Shown here: positions 45,283 to 53,888 of the stretch, one piece after another | How positions within the stretch are numbered: position 1 is the stretch's first letter | Layout of the letters: every line of letters begins with the position of its first letter | Translations under genes and position numbers: made by a program | Assembly (NCBI RefSeq): GCF_900110415.1 | Contig: NZ_FODR01000002.1 | Span: forward strand, 186,001-250,000 | Direction of reading: 5' to 3' | Origin: Mucilaginibacter sp. OK283 | GTDB lineage: Bacteria; Bacteroidota; Bacteroidia; Sphingobacteriales; Sphingobacteriaceae | DNA length: 64,000 nucleotides | Notes under the pieces: generated by a model | The model's input: only the letters and a program-made list of their open reading frames with translations | Told to the model about the DNA's origin: nothing | Databases searched by the model: none

Positions 45283-47844
45283 TTACAACCTCGGGTCAAC
45301 CGGCTCGCTTTCCATGGCCAGTACACCAAACACGCACTGGTGCACGCGCCTTAATGGCTCGTTATCGGTAAAACGCTGCAGCCCTTCAACGCCAAGTAAA
45401 AACTCGCGTAATGCCAGGCCTCTTTTGGCGTTTAGCCCTCTTGATTTTAGCCGTTCCATATTTTCGGGCGCGGTATATTCCGGGCCGTAAATAATGCGCA
45501 GGTATTCCCTGCCCCTTATTTTGATGGCGGGTTGTATCAGCCCCTTTTTATCTTTTTCGATAAAATGATAGGGCTTCACTACCATGCCCTCGCCCCCATT
45601 AGCTGTTAATGTCAACCACCATTCTGTAGCCTCGTTTATGCTGGCAGCATCGTTCAGGTCCACAACTTTATAAGGCGTTGCCAGCAATATGGCGGGGTCA
45701 TGTGAACAGATCTTCGCAATCTGCTCCATATGCCACTCGTGGTTTTCATCCGTCCATAGCTTGCCTTCGGATGCCATGATGTGGAAGGGCGCCAGCTTGT
45801 AATCGTCCAAACTGTTTACCGGCCAGCAATAGCGTTGGTAGGCGGCAGTAAATTGTTCTGCCTCTTTTTGCCTTTCACCGTACTCAACCAAAAGAGTTTC
45901 GCCATTGGCATCTCTGGCGGCCAGTTGCTTTAAAGCGCCGGTTACTTCTGCTAAAGCATGCGTGGCGGCCGTACCCACAGCGGCATACTGTGTTTGCAAT
46001 AAAGCTTGCGCTTTGGCGCTCCAGGGCATTAGTTCGGTATCCAGGCAAACCCAATCGGTATCAAAACACTCGTAAAACCCCGAATTGATCAGCGCTTCAT
46101 TCAGCCTGCTTAACAAAGCCTGCTCGGTATCTTTATCATTAAAAAATGCCCGGCCCGTACGGGTATAAATAGTACCGATACCCTCATTGCTGATGCCAAA
46201 AGCTTTGCTGATTGCCGCCTCGTTTTTACCCACAATAACCACTGCCCTTGATCCCATATGTTTTTCCTGGCAAACTACCCGGCCAATTTCTGCAGCCTGG
46301 TAATAATCAAAAGCTTCGGTCGGGAACTCCAGGTAATCATCCAAAATGCTGGTTTTGCCTGGACTCATGGTTGGCGGCAAATAAATGAGCCATTTTGGGT
46401 TGATGGCAAAGCGGTTCATCACTTCCAACGCTGCAATGGCATTCTCTTCCCTGATGGTGATATTGTTGCCCAGCCGGGTTTCTACAATTTGTTTCCCCAT
46501 AAAATCGGCAATATCCAGTGCCTGGTCGTTTTCCTGTTGCAGGGTTAAGCTTTCTGCCGATGGCTTAACATAGTTTAAGGGCTTTGCAGGTTCGCAGTAA
46601 ACCTCCTTAGCCTTTACGGCAACCAGTTCCCGCTCGGGATAGCGTAACGCCGTAAGCGAGCCGCCAAATACGCAGCCGGTATCAATATCGATGGTATTAT
46701 TTAACCACTGCGCCTGCGGTACAGGTGTATGCCCGTAAACCACCATGGCCTTGCCGGTATATTCGGCAGCCCAGTTAAGCCTTACGGGTAAACCAAATTC
46801 ATCTATCTCGCCCGTTGTATCGCCATATAAACAAAATTCGCGCACCGCGCCAGATCCCCGGCCCTGCATGCTTTCTTTTAACCCGGCATGGGCAACCACC
46901 AGTTTGCCATCGTCAAATACATAATGGCTTATTAAGTCATCTATGAATTTGCTAACCTTATTCTTAAACTCAGGTGTTTCCGTACTCAATTGCTCAATTG
47001 ATTTTTCTAAGCCGTGCTTAGCCTGTACATTTTTACCATTAAGCCAGCGCATCAGTTTAACATCATGGTTGCCGGGCACGCAGTAAGCCGTGCCGGCTGT
47101 TGTCATCGCCATTACTAATTTTAACACTTCGGGCGTTTTAGGGCCGCGGTCAACCAGGTCGCCTGCAAATACAGCTTTTCTGCCTTCGGGGTGCGCCCAG
47201 GTTTCTGCATTGTTTACATAGCCTAATTTACCCAACAGGGTTACCAGTTCGTCATAGCATCCATGGATATCGCCTATAATATCCAACGGGCCGTTTTCAT
47301 GCTTTTTGTTATTATACAATGGGTCGCGGACGATGCCGGTTATGGCATCCACCTCCTCTGGCGACCTTAATTCGATAATATTGCGGAAACCTTCATACTT
47401 CAGCTTTTTAAAACTGCGCTTTAACTGCGAGATATGCTGCGGGATAACATGAGCGCCAAAATTACGGTCGGGCCGCAGAGCGTTCCTGGCGGCGCAAACT
47501 TTTTCGGGCATATTCAGGATGATGGCCACCGGCAGGCAATGATACTCTTTGGCCAGTTTCACCCAGTCGCGTCGTGCTTCTTCCTGTACGTTGGTAGCGT
47601 CTATCACGGTAAGCAAGCCGTTTTTTAAACGCAGGCCGGTAATATACCTTGCCAGGGCAAAAGCATCTGCCGATGCAGCCTGGTTATTTTCATCATCGCT
47701 TACCATGCCACGGCAGGTATCCGACGATATGATTTCCGTAGGCTTAAAATGCTTTCGGGCAAAACTCGATTTCCCCGAGCCGGTTGCACCTATCAGCACT
47801 ACTAAAGCCAATTCGGGTATTTTTATATTTTTATCTCTTGACAT
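45283..47844 (-). CDS. pnkp: Pnkp, bacterial RNA-repair kinase-phosphatase-ligase
   Basis: An 853-residue three-part RNA repair enzyme. The N-terminal 5'-OH kinase has the P-loop GATGSGKS (19-26). The central metallophosphatase (about 186-400) shows GDIHGCYDEL, GDLVDRGP, GNHD, VVAHAG and YGHTP, and removes 2',3'-cyclic phosphate or 3'-phosphate. The C-terminal ligase-type adenylyltransferase has CQEKHMGSR, with the likely AMP-accepting Lys528. Such Pnkp proteins work with Hen1, which marks the 3' end and allows sealing of tRNAs cut by ribotoxins. The hen1 gene lies upstream on the same strand. A hairpin repeat stands on each side of this gene. Length is normal. Confidence 0.96.
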   Translation of the reverse strand: MSRDKNIKIPELALVVLIGATGSGKSSFARKHFKPTEIISSDTCRGMVSDDENNQAASADAFALARYITGLRLKNGLLTVIDATNVQEEARRDWVKLAKEYHCLPVAIILNMPEKVCAARNALRPDRNFGAHVIPQHISQLKRSFKKLKYEGFRNIIELRSPEEVDAITGIVRDPLYNNKKHENGPLDIIGDIHGCYDELVTLLGKLGYVNNAETWAHPEGRKAVFAGDLVDRGPKTPEVLKLVMAMTTAGTAYCVPGNHDVKLMRWLNGKNVQAKHGLEKSIEQLSTETPEFKNKVSKFIDDLISHYVFDDGKLVVAHAGLKESMQGRGSGAVREFCLYGDTTGEIDEFGLPVRLNWAAEYTGKAMVVYGHTPVPQAQWLNNTIDIDTGCVFGGSLTALRYPERELVAVKAKEVYCEPAKPLNYVKPSAESLTLQQENDQALDIADFMGKQIVETRLGNNITIREENAIAALEVMNRFAINPKWLIYLPPTMSPGKTSILDDYLEFPTEAFDYYQAAEIGRVVCQEKHMGSRAVVIVGKNEAAISKAFGISNEGIGTIYTRTGRAFFNDKDTEQALLSRLNEALINSGFYECFDTDWVCLDTELMPWSAKAQALLQTQYAAVGTAATHALAEVTGALKQLAARDANGETLLVEYGERQKEAEQFTAAYQRYCWPVNSLDDYKLAPFHIMASEGKLWTDENHEWHMEQIAKICSHDPAILLATPYKVVDLNDAASINEATEWWLTLTANGGEGMVVKPYHFIEKDKKGLIQPAIKIRGREYLRIIYGPEYTAPENMERLKSRGLNAKRGLALREFLLGVEGLQRFTDNEPLRRVHQCVFGVLAMESEPVDPRL

Positions 47845-47941
47845 TTCTTCTTTTTATTTTAATTCCTATGCCGCCATTCTTAAGCGAATTATGCACGAGG
47901 TGTTTCGGTTCAAATAATTATTGGCTTTGAACGCTGGCCAC

Positions 47942-48091
47942 GACTCACCCCGGCTACGCTTCGCTGGCCGACCCTCTCTCCGGCTAAAGCCGCATAGAGG
48001 GTAACCCGTTTTTATTTTTTTCTTTTTTTGCCCCCTCTATGCGACGCAGTCGGAGAGAGGGGTGACGGGCGCAGCCTCGTCGGGGTGAGTC
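47942..48091. repeat. Inverted-repeat element, GACTCACCC family, copy 2
   Basis: Arms 47942-48001 and about 48032-48091 match imperfectly (outer GACTCACCCCG; inner CGCATAGAGGG). Same family as 44936-45112 but more diverged. It lies between hen1 and pnkp, in the middle of an otherwise expected operon, and could weaken or stop transcription from hen1 into pnkp. Confidence 0.8.
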
Positions 48092-48131
48092 GTCGCCATG
48101 CGTAAACTTCATCCCCGTTATTATTTCGAGT

Positions 48132-49544
48132 TTACAACCCACTTTCTCCTTGCTTAAATACCGCCATTTGGCTTAATGCACCTACCTCGGGGTCAACCTC
48201 ACCAACGGGTTTAAATGATACGGCGTAGCCAAACTGTGTGGCCACCCGGTTTGCCCATGCTACAAATTCAGGCCTTGTCCATTCAAAGCGGTGATCGTTA
48301 TGGCGCATTTTACCTGCTTCATGATTGGCAAAGCGTACATTATATTCGGCGTTGGGCGTGGTTATTACTACCACTTCTGGTTTGGCGTATTCAAACACCG
48401 ATATTTCCAGCGTGGTTAAACGTTGCTCGTCCAGGTGTTCAATTACTTCTACCAGGGCAGCGCCGTCAAAGCCTTGCAGGCGTTTATCGCGGTAGGTTAA
48501 TGAGCCCTGGATCAGTTGTATCCGTTGCAGCTGCCTTTCGGTCATCCGGTCCAGCTTCAGCCTATCTTTGGCAATTTCCAGCGAGCGGTAGCTTACATCC
48601 ATCCCCAAAACAAACTCAAATTGCTTTTCGGCTAATAACAGTTTGATGAGGCGGCCCTCTCCGCAACCTAAATCAACCACGCGTTTAGCGCCGGCAGATA
48701 GTAATTCATCTTTGGCAGCCTGTAAACGCAGGTCATGAATGCGCAACTGCGGCTCTTCCGCATCATTTATTCGGGGAGTTTCCATTTCAGCAGTATCGGG
48801 TTCAACCTGGTCTTTACTCAGTAAAACATCCAGTGTTTGGTTTGCCAGTGAACGCTGGCCTTTCATGTGCCGGCGAACGATGAGTTCGCTTGCGGGATGT
48901 GTTTCCAACCAGCCCTTGCCTTTAGCCAGCAACTTTTCTACCTCTTCCTGGTTTACCCAATAGTGTTTATCATTATCACATACCGGGATTAACACATACA
49001 GGTGAGATAGCAATTGCTGCAGCGTTACCTGGTTGCTTAACTCTACGGTAAAATACCGGCTATTGCCCCAATCAGGGTAAGTTGTATCCAGTGGATGCTG
49101 TACCGCATTAATGGTATATCCCAAAGGTTCAAAAAGCGCTTTCAATAGTACTTCGCCTCCTTTAACAGGCAATACGGCCAGCTTTGCGGTAAAGGGCATG
49201 GCTATATCAACCAGTTCGGGTTTGTCCTTACAACGGCCGTTAAGGGCTGATGAATAGGCCCTGGCTATGGCTGCGCTCATGAACGAACTGGCTACATAAG
49301 GCCTGTCGTTCACGTATTGCTCCAGTGCAAAATCGTTCCCTTTCGGGCCTGCGCTGCGTACCAGGCCTACAGGATCTATATCCAGCAGCAAAGCGGCAGT
49401 ACATTTTTGCGCGCTTACCTCCGGGTAAAATATATGGGCCTTGCCCGAAGAAATATCGACTGACTGGATCTTCGCCGGATGCTTATGCAGCAAAAAGCTC
49501 AGCTCATCGGCCGGAAAATGGGTGGTGGATATAGTGAGTAACAT
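48132..49544 (-). CDS. hen1: Hen1, RNA 3'-terminal ribose 2'-O-methyltransferase
   Basis: A 470-residue protein. The N-terminal half (about 1-245) is the bacterial Hen1-specific domain that activates Pnkp ligase. The C-terminal half is a SAM methyltransferase with DLGCGEG (291-297), the metal-ligand segment VEVIEHLDEQRL (E366, E369, H370) and HNDHRFEW (H415-H418 region), the set that binds the 3' end with Mn2+. It methylates the ribose 2'-OH at a cleaved RNA 3' end before Pnkp seals it, so the repaired site resists the same ribotoxin. It is first of the hen1-pnkp pair, and its promoter carries a TGCGCA-type dyad also found before rtcB. Confidence 0.95.
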   Translation of the reverse strand: MLLTISTTHFPADELSFLLHKHPAKIQSVDISSGKAHIFYPEVSAQKCTAALLLDIDPVGLVRSAGPKGNDFALEQYVNDRPYVASSFMSAAIARAYSSALNGRCKDKPELVDIAMPFTAKLAVLPVKGGEVLLKALFEPLGYTINAVQHPLDTTYPDWGNSRYFTVELSNQVTLQQLLSHLYVLIPVCDNDKHYWVNQEEVEKLLAKGKGWLETHPASELIVRRHMKGQRSLANQTLDVLLSKDQVEPDTAEMETPRINDAEEPQLRIHDLRLQAAKDELLSAGAKRVVDLGCGEGRLIKLLLAEKQFEFVLGMDVSYRSLEIAKDRLKLDRMTERQLQRIQLIQGSLTYRDKRLQGFDGAALVEVIEHLDEQRLTTLEISVFEYAKPEVVVITTPNAEYNVRFANHEAGKMRHNDHRFEWTRPEFVAWANRVATQFGYAVSFKPVGEVDPEVGALSQMAVFKQGESGL

Positions 49545-49595
49545 AAATTGATAGCTGCGCTTAATGTATAATTATTTATTGATGTTTTGTAATAG

Positions 49596-49636
49596 GATAC
49601 AAAGTAAGGAGGGCAGTGCGCAGCCTTTTTGCGTAG
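49596..49636 (-). promoter_or_regulatory. hen1 promoter with RNA-repair operator
   Basis: On the plus strand GTGCGCA (49616-49622), GCCTTTT, TGCGTAG (49630-49636) is 19/21 identical to the dyad before rtcB. Eight bases nearer hen1 is the block 49596-49607, which reads TTACTTTGTATC on the minus strand (TTATTTTGTATC before rtcB) and fits a -7 box. The -33 TTG is missing and the dyad takes its place, pointing to an activator-dependent promoter. Confidence 0.8.
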
Positions 49637-49740
49637 TGAGGGTGGGTTTTGAAATAGTGAATTTTATTTGGGGTAACACAGGCGTAGTGCTGGTTTGAAA
49701 CCTTGGGTATTTAAAAGAAAAAAGAGGTGTGGCCTGTGCG

Positions 49741-49872
49741 ATTCCTTCCTCGGGGAAGGGAAGGTAGGGGTTAAATCAGGCGTTCAATCCGCTTTATAAC
49801 TCGTCGCTCATATAAACCCCTCCCTGCCTTTGCGCTCATTTCCAACCGCACCCCTCCCGTGGGGAGGGAATT
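49741..49872. repeat. Hairpin-rich repeat between hen1 and the GH130-like gene
   Basis: It contains two self-complementary blocks, CCTTCCTCGGGGAAGG near 49744-49759 and CCCTCCCGTGGGGAGGG at 49852-49868, within a larger imperfect inverted repeat (AAGGTAGGGGTT against AACCCCTCCCTGCCTT). Probably another miniature palindromic repeat. The remaining bases up to 49997 hold nothing else. Confidence 0.65.
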
Positions 49873-49997
49873 AAAAATCGTTCAAACACTCAAAGTTTCA
49901 AACCCAATCGCTATATATCCCCCCTCCCACACACTCACACTTTTAATTTTTATTCCCCGCAATACCACGTACTATTGTAAACCAATATAACCCGTTT

Positions 49998-51155
49998 ATG
50001 AAACCAATTTTTAAAATAGCCAGGGCTTTTGTTTTGCTGCTGTTAAGCCAGGCATGTTTTGGGCAGGCTACCACCAATGTACTGCCCGACTGGGCTTTTG
50101 GCGGTTTTGCACGCCCGGCAAAGTTGAACCCTATTATATCGCCCGATACCAGCCTCACGTTTATTGACCCGATGAGTAAAAAGCCGGTGGCCTGGGAGGC
50201 TAACGATACTTTTAACCCGGGCGCGGCGGTTAAAAATGGCAAGGTGGTGGTTTTATACCGGGCCGAAGATAAGTTTGGTATTGGCATCGGTTTCCGCACA
50301 TCGCGGCTGGGTTATGCCGAAAGCCGCGACGGGCTGCATTTTACCAGGCGAAAAGCCCCGGTGCTTTACCCGGCCAATGATGCTGCCAAACCCTATGAAT
50401 GGCCCGGTGGCTGTGAAGACCCGCGAGTGGCCGTTACCCCCGGCGGTACTTACGTTGTGTTTTATACCGAATGGAACCGTAAACTGCCCCGCCTGGGCGT
50501 AGCTACCTCAACCGACCTTATCCACTGGAAAAAGCACGGGCCTATTTTTGAAACGGCTTACCATGGTAAGTTTTTTAACATCGCCAGTAAATCGGCATCG
50601 ATACTCACCAAAGTAGTGAATGGCAAACAGGTGATCATTAAAATAAATGGCAAGTACTGGCTGTATTGGGGCGAGCAGCATGTATATGCAGCAACATCAA
50701 CCAATTTGGTTGACTGGGCGCCGGTGGTAGATAAAAACATGGAATTAAAACAACTGATATCGCCACGCCCCGGCTATTTTGACAGCGACCTTACCGAATG
50801 CGGCCCGCCTGCGTTGATGACCCATAAGGGAATCATATTGTTTTATAACGGTAAAAATAAACCCGCCGAAGGCCGGGATACCAGGTTTAACCCAAACTCG
50901 TACTGCGCGGGGCAGGCCTTGTTTGATAGTAAAGACCCGGCGAAGAACATCACCCGGCTCGACCTGCCCTTTTTAAGGCCGATGGAGCCTTTTGAAAAAA
51001 GCGGGCAGTATGTTAACGGAACGGTGTTTATTGAGGGGATGGTTTACTTTAAAAAGAAATGGTACCTGTACTACGGCTGCGCCGATTCGCGGGTAGGAGT
51101 TGCGGTTTATGATCCGGCCAGTCCGGCTAAGCCCGATCCGGTTGGGGGGAATTAG
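49998..51155 (+). CDS. Exported GH130-like glycosidase/phosphorylase
   Basis: A 385-residue protein with signal peptide (MKPIFKIARAFVLLLLSQACFG) and a five-bladed propeller of the GH43/GH130 type. GH130-like features are NPGAAVKNGKVVVLYRAEDK, the GGCEDPRVAV loop, LTECGPPAL and the final YYGCADSRVGVAVYD. GH130 enzymes act on beta-mannosides, some by phosphorolysis and exported ones by hydrolysis. It is on the opposite strand to the RNA-repair genes on both sides and seems unrelated to them. No sugar-use neighbour is next to it. Confidence 0.88.
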   Translation: MKPIFKIARAFVLLLLSQACFGQATTNVLPDWAFGGFARPAKLNPIISPDTSLTFIDPMSKKPVAWEANDTFNPGAAVKNGKVVVLYRAEDKFGIGIGFRTSRLGYAESRDGLHFTRRKAPVLYPANDAAKPYEWPGGCEDPRVAVTPGGTYVVFYTEWNRKLPRLGVATSTDLIHWKKHGPIFETAYHGKFFNIASKSASILTKVVNGKQVIIKINGKYWLYWGEQHVYAATSTNLVDWAPVVDKNMELKQLISPRPGYFDSDLTECGPPALMTHKGIILFYNGKNKPAEGRDTRFNPNSYCAGQALFDSKDPAKNITRLDLPFLRPMEPFEKSGQYVNGTVFIEGMVYFKKKWYLYYGCADSRVGVAVYDPASPAKPDPVGGN

Positions 51156-51158
51156 TGT

Positions 51159-51284
51159 TAAGTCTTGAGTTCTAAGTCGAAAGTCAATTTAAGGATTTCG
51201 AAGAAAGGCGTTTAATAGTATTAAAGTGTATAATCAAAAGTTAAATTAATTCTTTTTGACTTAGAACTTAAGGCTTTAGACTAA
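51159..51284. repeat. Intergenic hairpin repeat, AAGTCTTGAGT family, copy 1
   Basis: Left part 51159-51187 (AAGTCTTGAGTTCTAAGTC) is inverted relative to 51258-51282 (GACTTAGAACTTAAGGC). A related element is at 55491-55560. It probably acts as a terminator after the GH130-like gene or is a dispersed repeat. Confidence 0.6.
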
Positions 51285-51385
51285 AAATTTAAGGGCGCAT
51301 ACTTTTTAAGCACTAAGTGTGCACCCTTAAACACACAGACCAAGGGATGGCCTGCCTGCGCAAAGAGGTCGTTATAAAGTTCTCT

Positions 51386-51565
51386 CTAAAACGATAACGG
51401 TCCGTGGCTGCTGCCGAACGGAAATTTATTAACCCGCCCATGCGAATGATCACAACGCGTATGATCGCGATACATTTTGGGGTTAAAACTTTGGCAGGGT
51501 ACTGATTCAGATTTTGTAGCCTCCGCCTTCTCGGGCTGATTAACTACAGTGACATTTTTCTTCAT
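51386..51565 (-). CDS. Small Cys/His-containing peptide, 59 residues (hypothetical)
   Basis: A 59-codon frame from ATG 51565 to TAG 51386-51388, preceded by AGGAG about eight bases upstream, an unusually good ribosome site for this genome. It encodes MKKNVTVVNQPEKAEATKS, then a part with two Cys and several His (YRDHTRCDHSHGR) and a Gly/Ser end (FGSSHGPLSF). The charged N-terminal half and compositionally distinct C-terminal half resemble leader-core peptides, but no modifying enzyme is adjacent. It could also be a metal-binding peptide. Confidence 0.45.
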   Translation of the reverse strand: MKKNVTVVNQPEKAEATKSESVPCQSFNPKMYRDHTRCDHSHGRVNKFPFGSSHGPLSF

Positions 51566-51720
51566 GACGACTTCTCCTGTATATTTGGTTTATTTGAAAT
51601 TGGTAGTATGAAGTTAAGCACAAAATAGCTCATTTACAATAGCGTTAGGAAGAAAAAAATAGTATTAAATAATATGGGTTTCCGGCTTACAAAAGTCGAT
51701 CTACAATAAACGGGCTGGAC

Positions 51721-52218
51721 TCACTTAACAGGATTTTGTAACAGCCATTGAACAAAGTAATCGTGAATGATGGAATCGATATCGCTGTTGCCTTTAGATG
51801 TAAAATACCATTGAACTCCATCATTAAGTAGCTCCTCCTCCTTAGCATAATAAAGATGAGCAAAGTCTTCAAGATACGATCCCTCGTCGAGTTCGAAATA
51901 GATGTCATAAAATATCTTTAATACCTTTATCGTTGGCGTAATCCCATCTAAAGAAAGCAAAATTAAATAGCTTACATAATTCCTGATTATTTGGTGCTTA
52001 TCTGTATAATCAAGGTTTAATTCATCTAAAGCTTTAGTGGTTAAGGGCTGCAACTCAAAATGACTATCATGAACGCTTGCACCGGCCAGTTCTACCAGGT
52101 GTTCTGTATCAAACCCTGCCATTAACATATTAACGGCCCATCTGATCCAGATTTCGTCAATATTTCTGTTTAGAACTTTATAAGCCAATATTTCGGTAGT
52201 TGATGGGATAGGTTTCAT
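51721..52218 (-). CDS. Hypothetical protein downstream of rtcB
   Basis: A 165-residue soluble, mostly helical, acidic protein (IPSTTEILAYKVLNRNIDEI, FYDIYFELDEGSYLED, HLYYAKEEELLND). No motif is recognised. It starts 83 bases after the rtcB stop on the same strand, so it may share the rtcB transcript. A good start ATG and coding-like composition support it as real. Confidence 0.7.
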   Translation of the reverse strand: MKPIPSTTEILAYKVLNRNIDEIWIRWAVNMLMAGFDTEHLVELAGASVHDSHFELQPLTTKALDELNLDYTDKHQIIRNYVSYLILLSLDGITPTIKVLKIFYDIYFELDEGSYLEDFAHLYYAKEEELLNDGVQWYFTSKGNSDIDSIIHDYFVQWLLQNPVK

Positions 52219-52301
52219 CGTAAATAAAATTAGCGCTGGCCCGTGAAACGAACCAACGCAGGTTTAGGAATTAATTTGTTAATAATCGTATAAGATATGC
52301 C

Positions 52302-53756
52302 TCAATCCTCGGGTTTCTCCGTTGCATCTGCCATCCTTACAATCCTCGGCTCAAACTTGGCCAGTACTTCAACCAGGTCGCTTTGGGCGGCCATTACGGT
52401 GTGGATATCCTTGTAGGCCATCGGAGCTTCGTCCATATCGCTCCCCATCAGGGTGATGCGTTTATCAATTAGGTTGGCGGCAATGGCTGCTTTATCAAGC
52501 GTTTTAAAAGCGGCGCTCCGGCTCATTAACCGGCCTGCGCCGTGCGATGCCGAGTTGATGCTGGCCGCATCGCCTTTACCACGTACCACAAAACCAGGCG
52601 TACTCATTGATCCGGGGATGATACCCAACACACCTTTGCCTGCCGGCGTTGCCCCTTTACGGTGAACCATTACTTCGGTGCCATCGGCCAGCTTTTCTTT
52701 CCAGGCGAAATTATGGTGGTTTTCAATCATCATAACCGGTTGCTGGTTAAGCGCGCGGGCTATTTTGTTATGTATCTCGTGGTGGTTGGCGCTGGCATAC
52801 TCGCCGGCAAGGTTCATGGCAATCCAGTATTCATGCCCCTCCTCCTTATCCAAATCCAGCCAGGCCAGGTGCTTGGCTTCGGCAGGCAGCCTGGTTTTGT
52901 CCATGGCTATTTTAGAGTAATGATTGGCCACGCTACCCCCAAAGCCCCGCGAACCGGAGTGCGATAACAAAGCCAGGTAATTACCAGCAGGTATTCCGTC
53001 CAAAACACCATCGGCAATGCTTAGCTCGCCCCACTCCACAAAATGGTTACCTGTTCCGCTGGTACCCAACTGCGCGTACGCCTTGTTTCTTAACGAACGG
53101 ATCATCCTGGTCTCACCCCAGGTATTGCTATCAAACAATGAGCTGTCAAAATGCGATTTTGTAGTACATCCCATGCCAAAAAAAGTATGGTCGCCCAGCA
53201 TGGTTTTTAATTTATCCGTTTCGGTATCTATCATTTGGGCCGGCAAATCAAAAATGCTCAGGCACATCCGGCAGGCAATATCCACGCCCACCGCGAAGGG
53301 TATAATGGTATTGGCTGTTGTAGCCAGCACACCGCCAATAGGCAGGCCATAGCCTTGATGGGCATCGGGCATTAAAGCGCCTGCAACAGCAACCGGCAAC
53401 TGCACAGCCGAACGCATTTGGGCCATCGCGCCTGCATGAATATGCTCTGCTCCCCAAACCGGGAAATCGGTAACGGCCTCTTTCAGCTTAAACTCGTCCT
53501 GTAGCTGTTTTAAAAAACGGCCCTCTTTACGCAAAGCGATAACATTTTCGGCAAGGTTTTTAAACTTGCCATCGTTGTTAAACAGGTAGGTTGCCGGGTC
53601 GTTAATTAAAGCTTCCAGGTTGGCCAGTATATCGGTTTTGCTCATTACCTCGTTTTTCAATAAGCCCGATGCCACACGGCCAAAGCTTACCAATATATCC
53701 ACGTCATTAATACCCAGGTCTTTTAAGTTGTTGTTGCTGATCTTTTCTTTTTCCAT
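52302..53756 (-). CDS. rtcB: RtcB, 3'-phosphate RNA ligase
   Basis: A 484-residue enzyme that joins RNA 3'-phosphate or 2',3'-cyclic phosphate to 5'-OH using GTP and Mn2+. All hallmark motifs are seen: MPDAHQGYGLPIGGV, VGVDIACRM (metal Asp and Cys), GTSGTGNHFVEWG, LLSHSGSRGFG, ENHHNFAW, MVHRKGATPAGKG, IPGSMSTPGFVV and the guanylylated His in SHGAGRLMSR (near residue 405). ATG 53756 (MEKEKI) is preferred over 53762. It is divergent from a WYL regulator and shares its promoter design with hen1. No archease gene is adjacent. It gives the cell a second sealing route beside Pnkp. Confidence 0.97.
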   Translation of the reverse strand: MEKEKISNNNLKDLGINDVDILVSFGRVASGLLKNEVMSKTDILANLEALINDPATYLFNNDGKFKNLAENVIALRKEGRFLKQLQDEFKLKEAVTDFPVWGAEHIHAGAMAQMRSAVQLPVAVAGALMPDAHQGYGLPIGGVLATTANTIIPFAVGVDIACRMCLSIFDLPAQMIDTETDKLKTMLGDHTFFGMGCTTKSHFDSSLFDSNTWGETRMIRSLRNKAYAQLGTSGTGNHFVEWGELSIADGVLDGIPAGNYLALLSHSGSRGFGGSVANHYSKIAMDKTRLPAEAKHLAWLDLDKEEGHEYWIAMNLAGEYASANHHEIHNKIARALNQQPVMMIENHHNFAWKEKLADGTEVMVHRKGATPAGKGVLGIIPGSMSTPGFVVRGKGDAASINSASHGAGRLMSRSAAFKTLDKAAIAANLIDKRITLMGSDMDEAPMAYKDIHTVMAAQSDLVEVLAKFEPRIVRMADATEKPED

Positions 53757-53777
53757 GACCATTATTATCTTTTTGAT

Positions 53778-53818
53778 GATACAAAATAAAAGCCTTGCTG
53801 CGCAGCCTTTTTGCGCAG
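53778..53818 (-). promoter_or_regulatory. rtcB promoter with RNA-repair operator
   Basis: A perfect dyad: CTGCGCA (53798-53804), spacer GCCTTTT, TGCGCAG (53812-53818). Then exactly eight unconserved bases lead to 53778-53789, TTATTTTGTATC on the minus strand, a -7-like box. Spacing and order are the same as before hen1. The site also lies 71 bases upstream of the divergent WYL-regulator start. Confidence 0.85.
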
Positions 53819-53888
53819 TAAAAAATATTTTATAAATTCATCCAAAATAAATCCGAAATCGAACATCCGAATTCCGAAATCAACAAAT

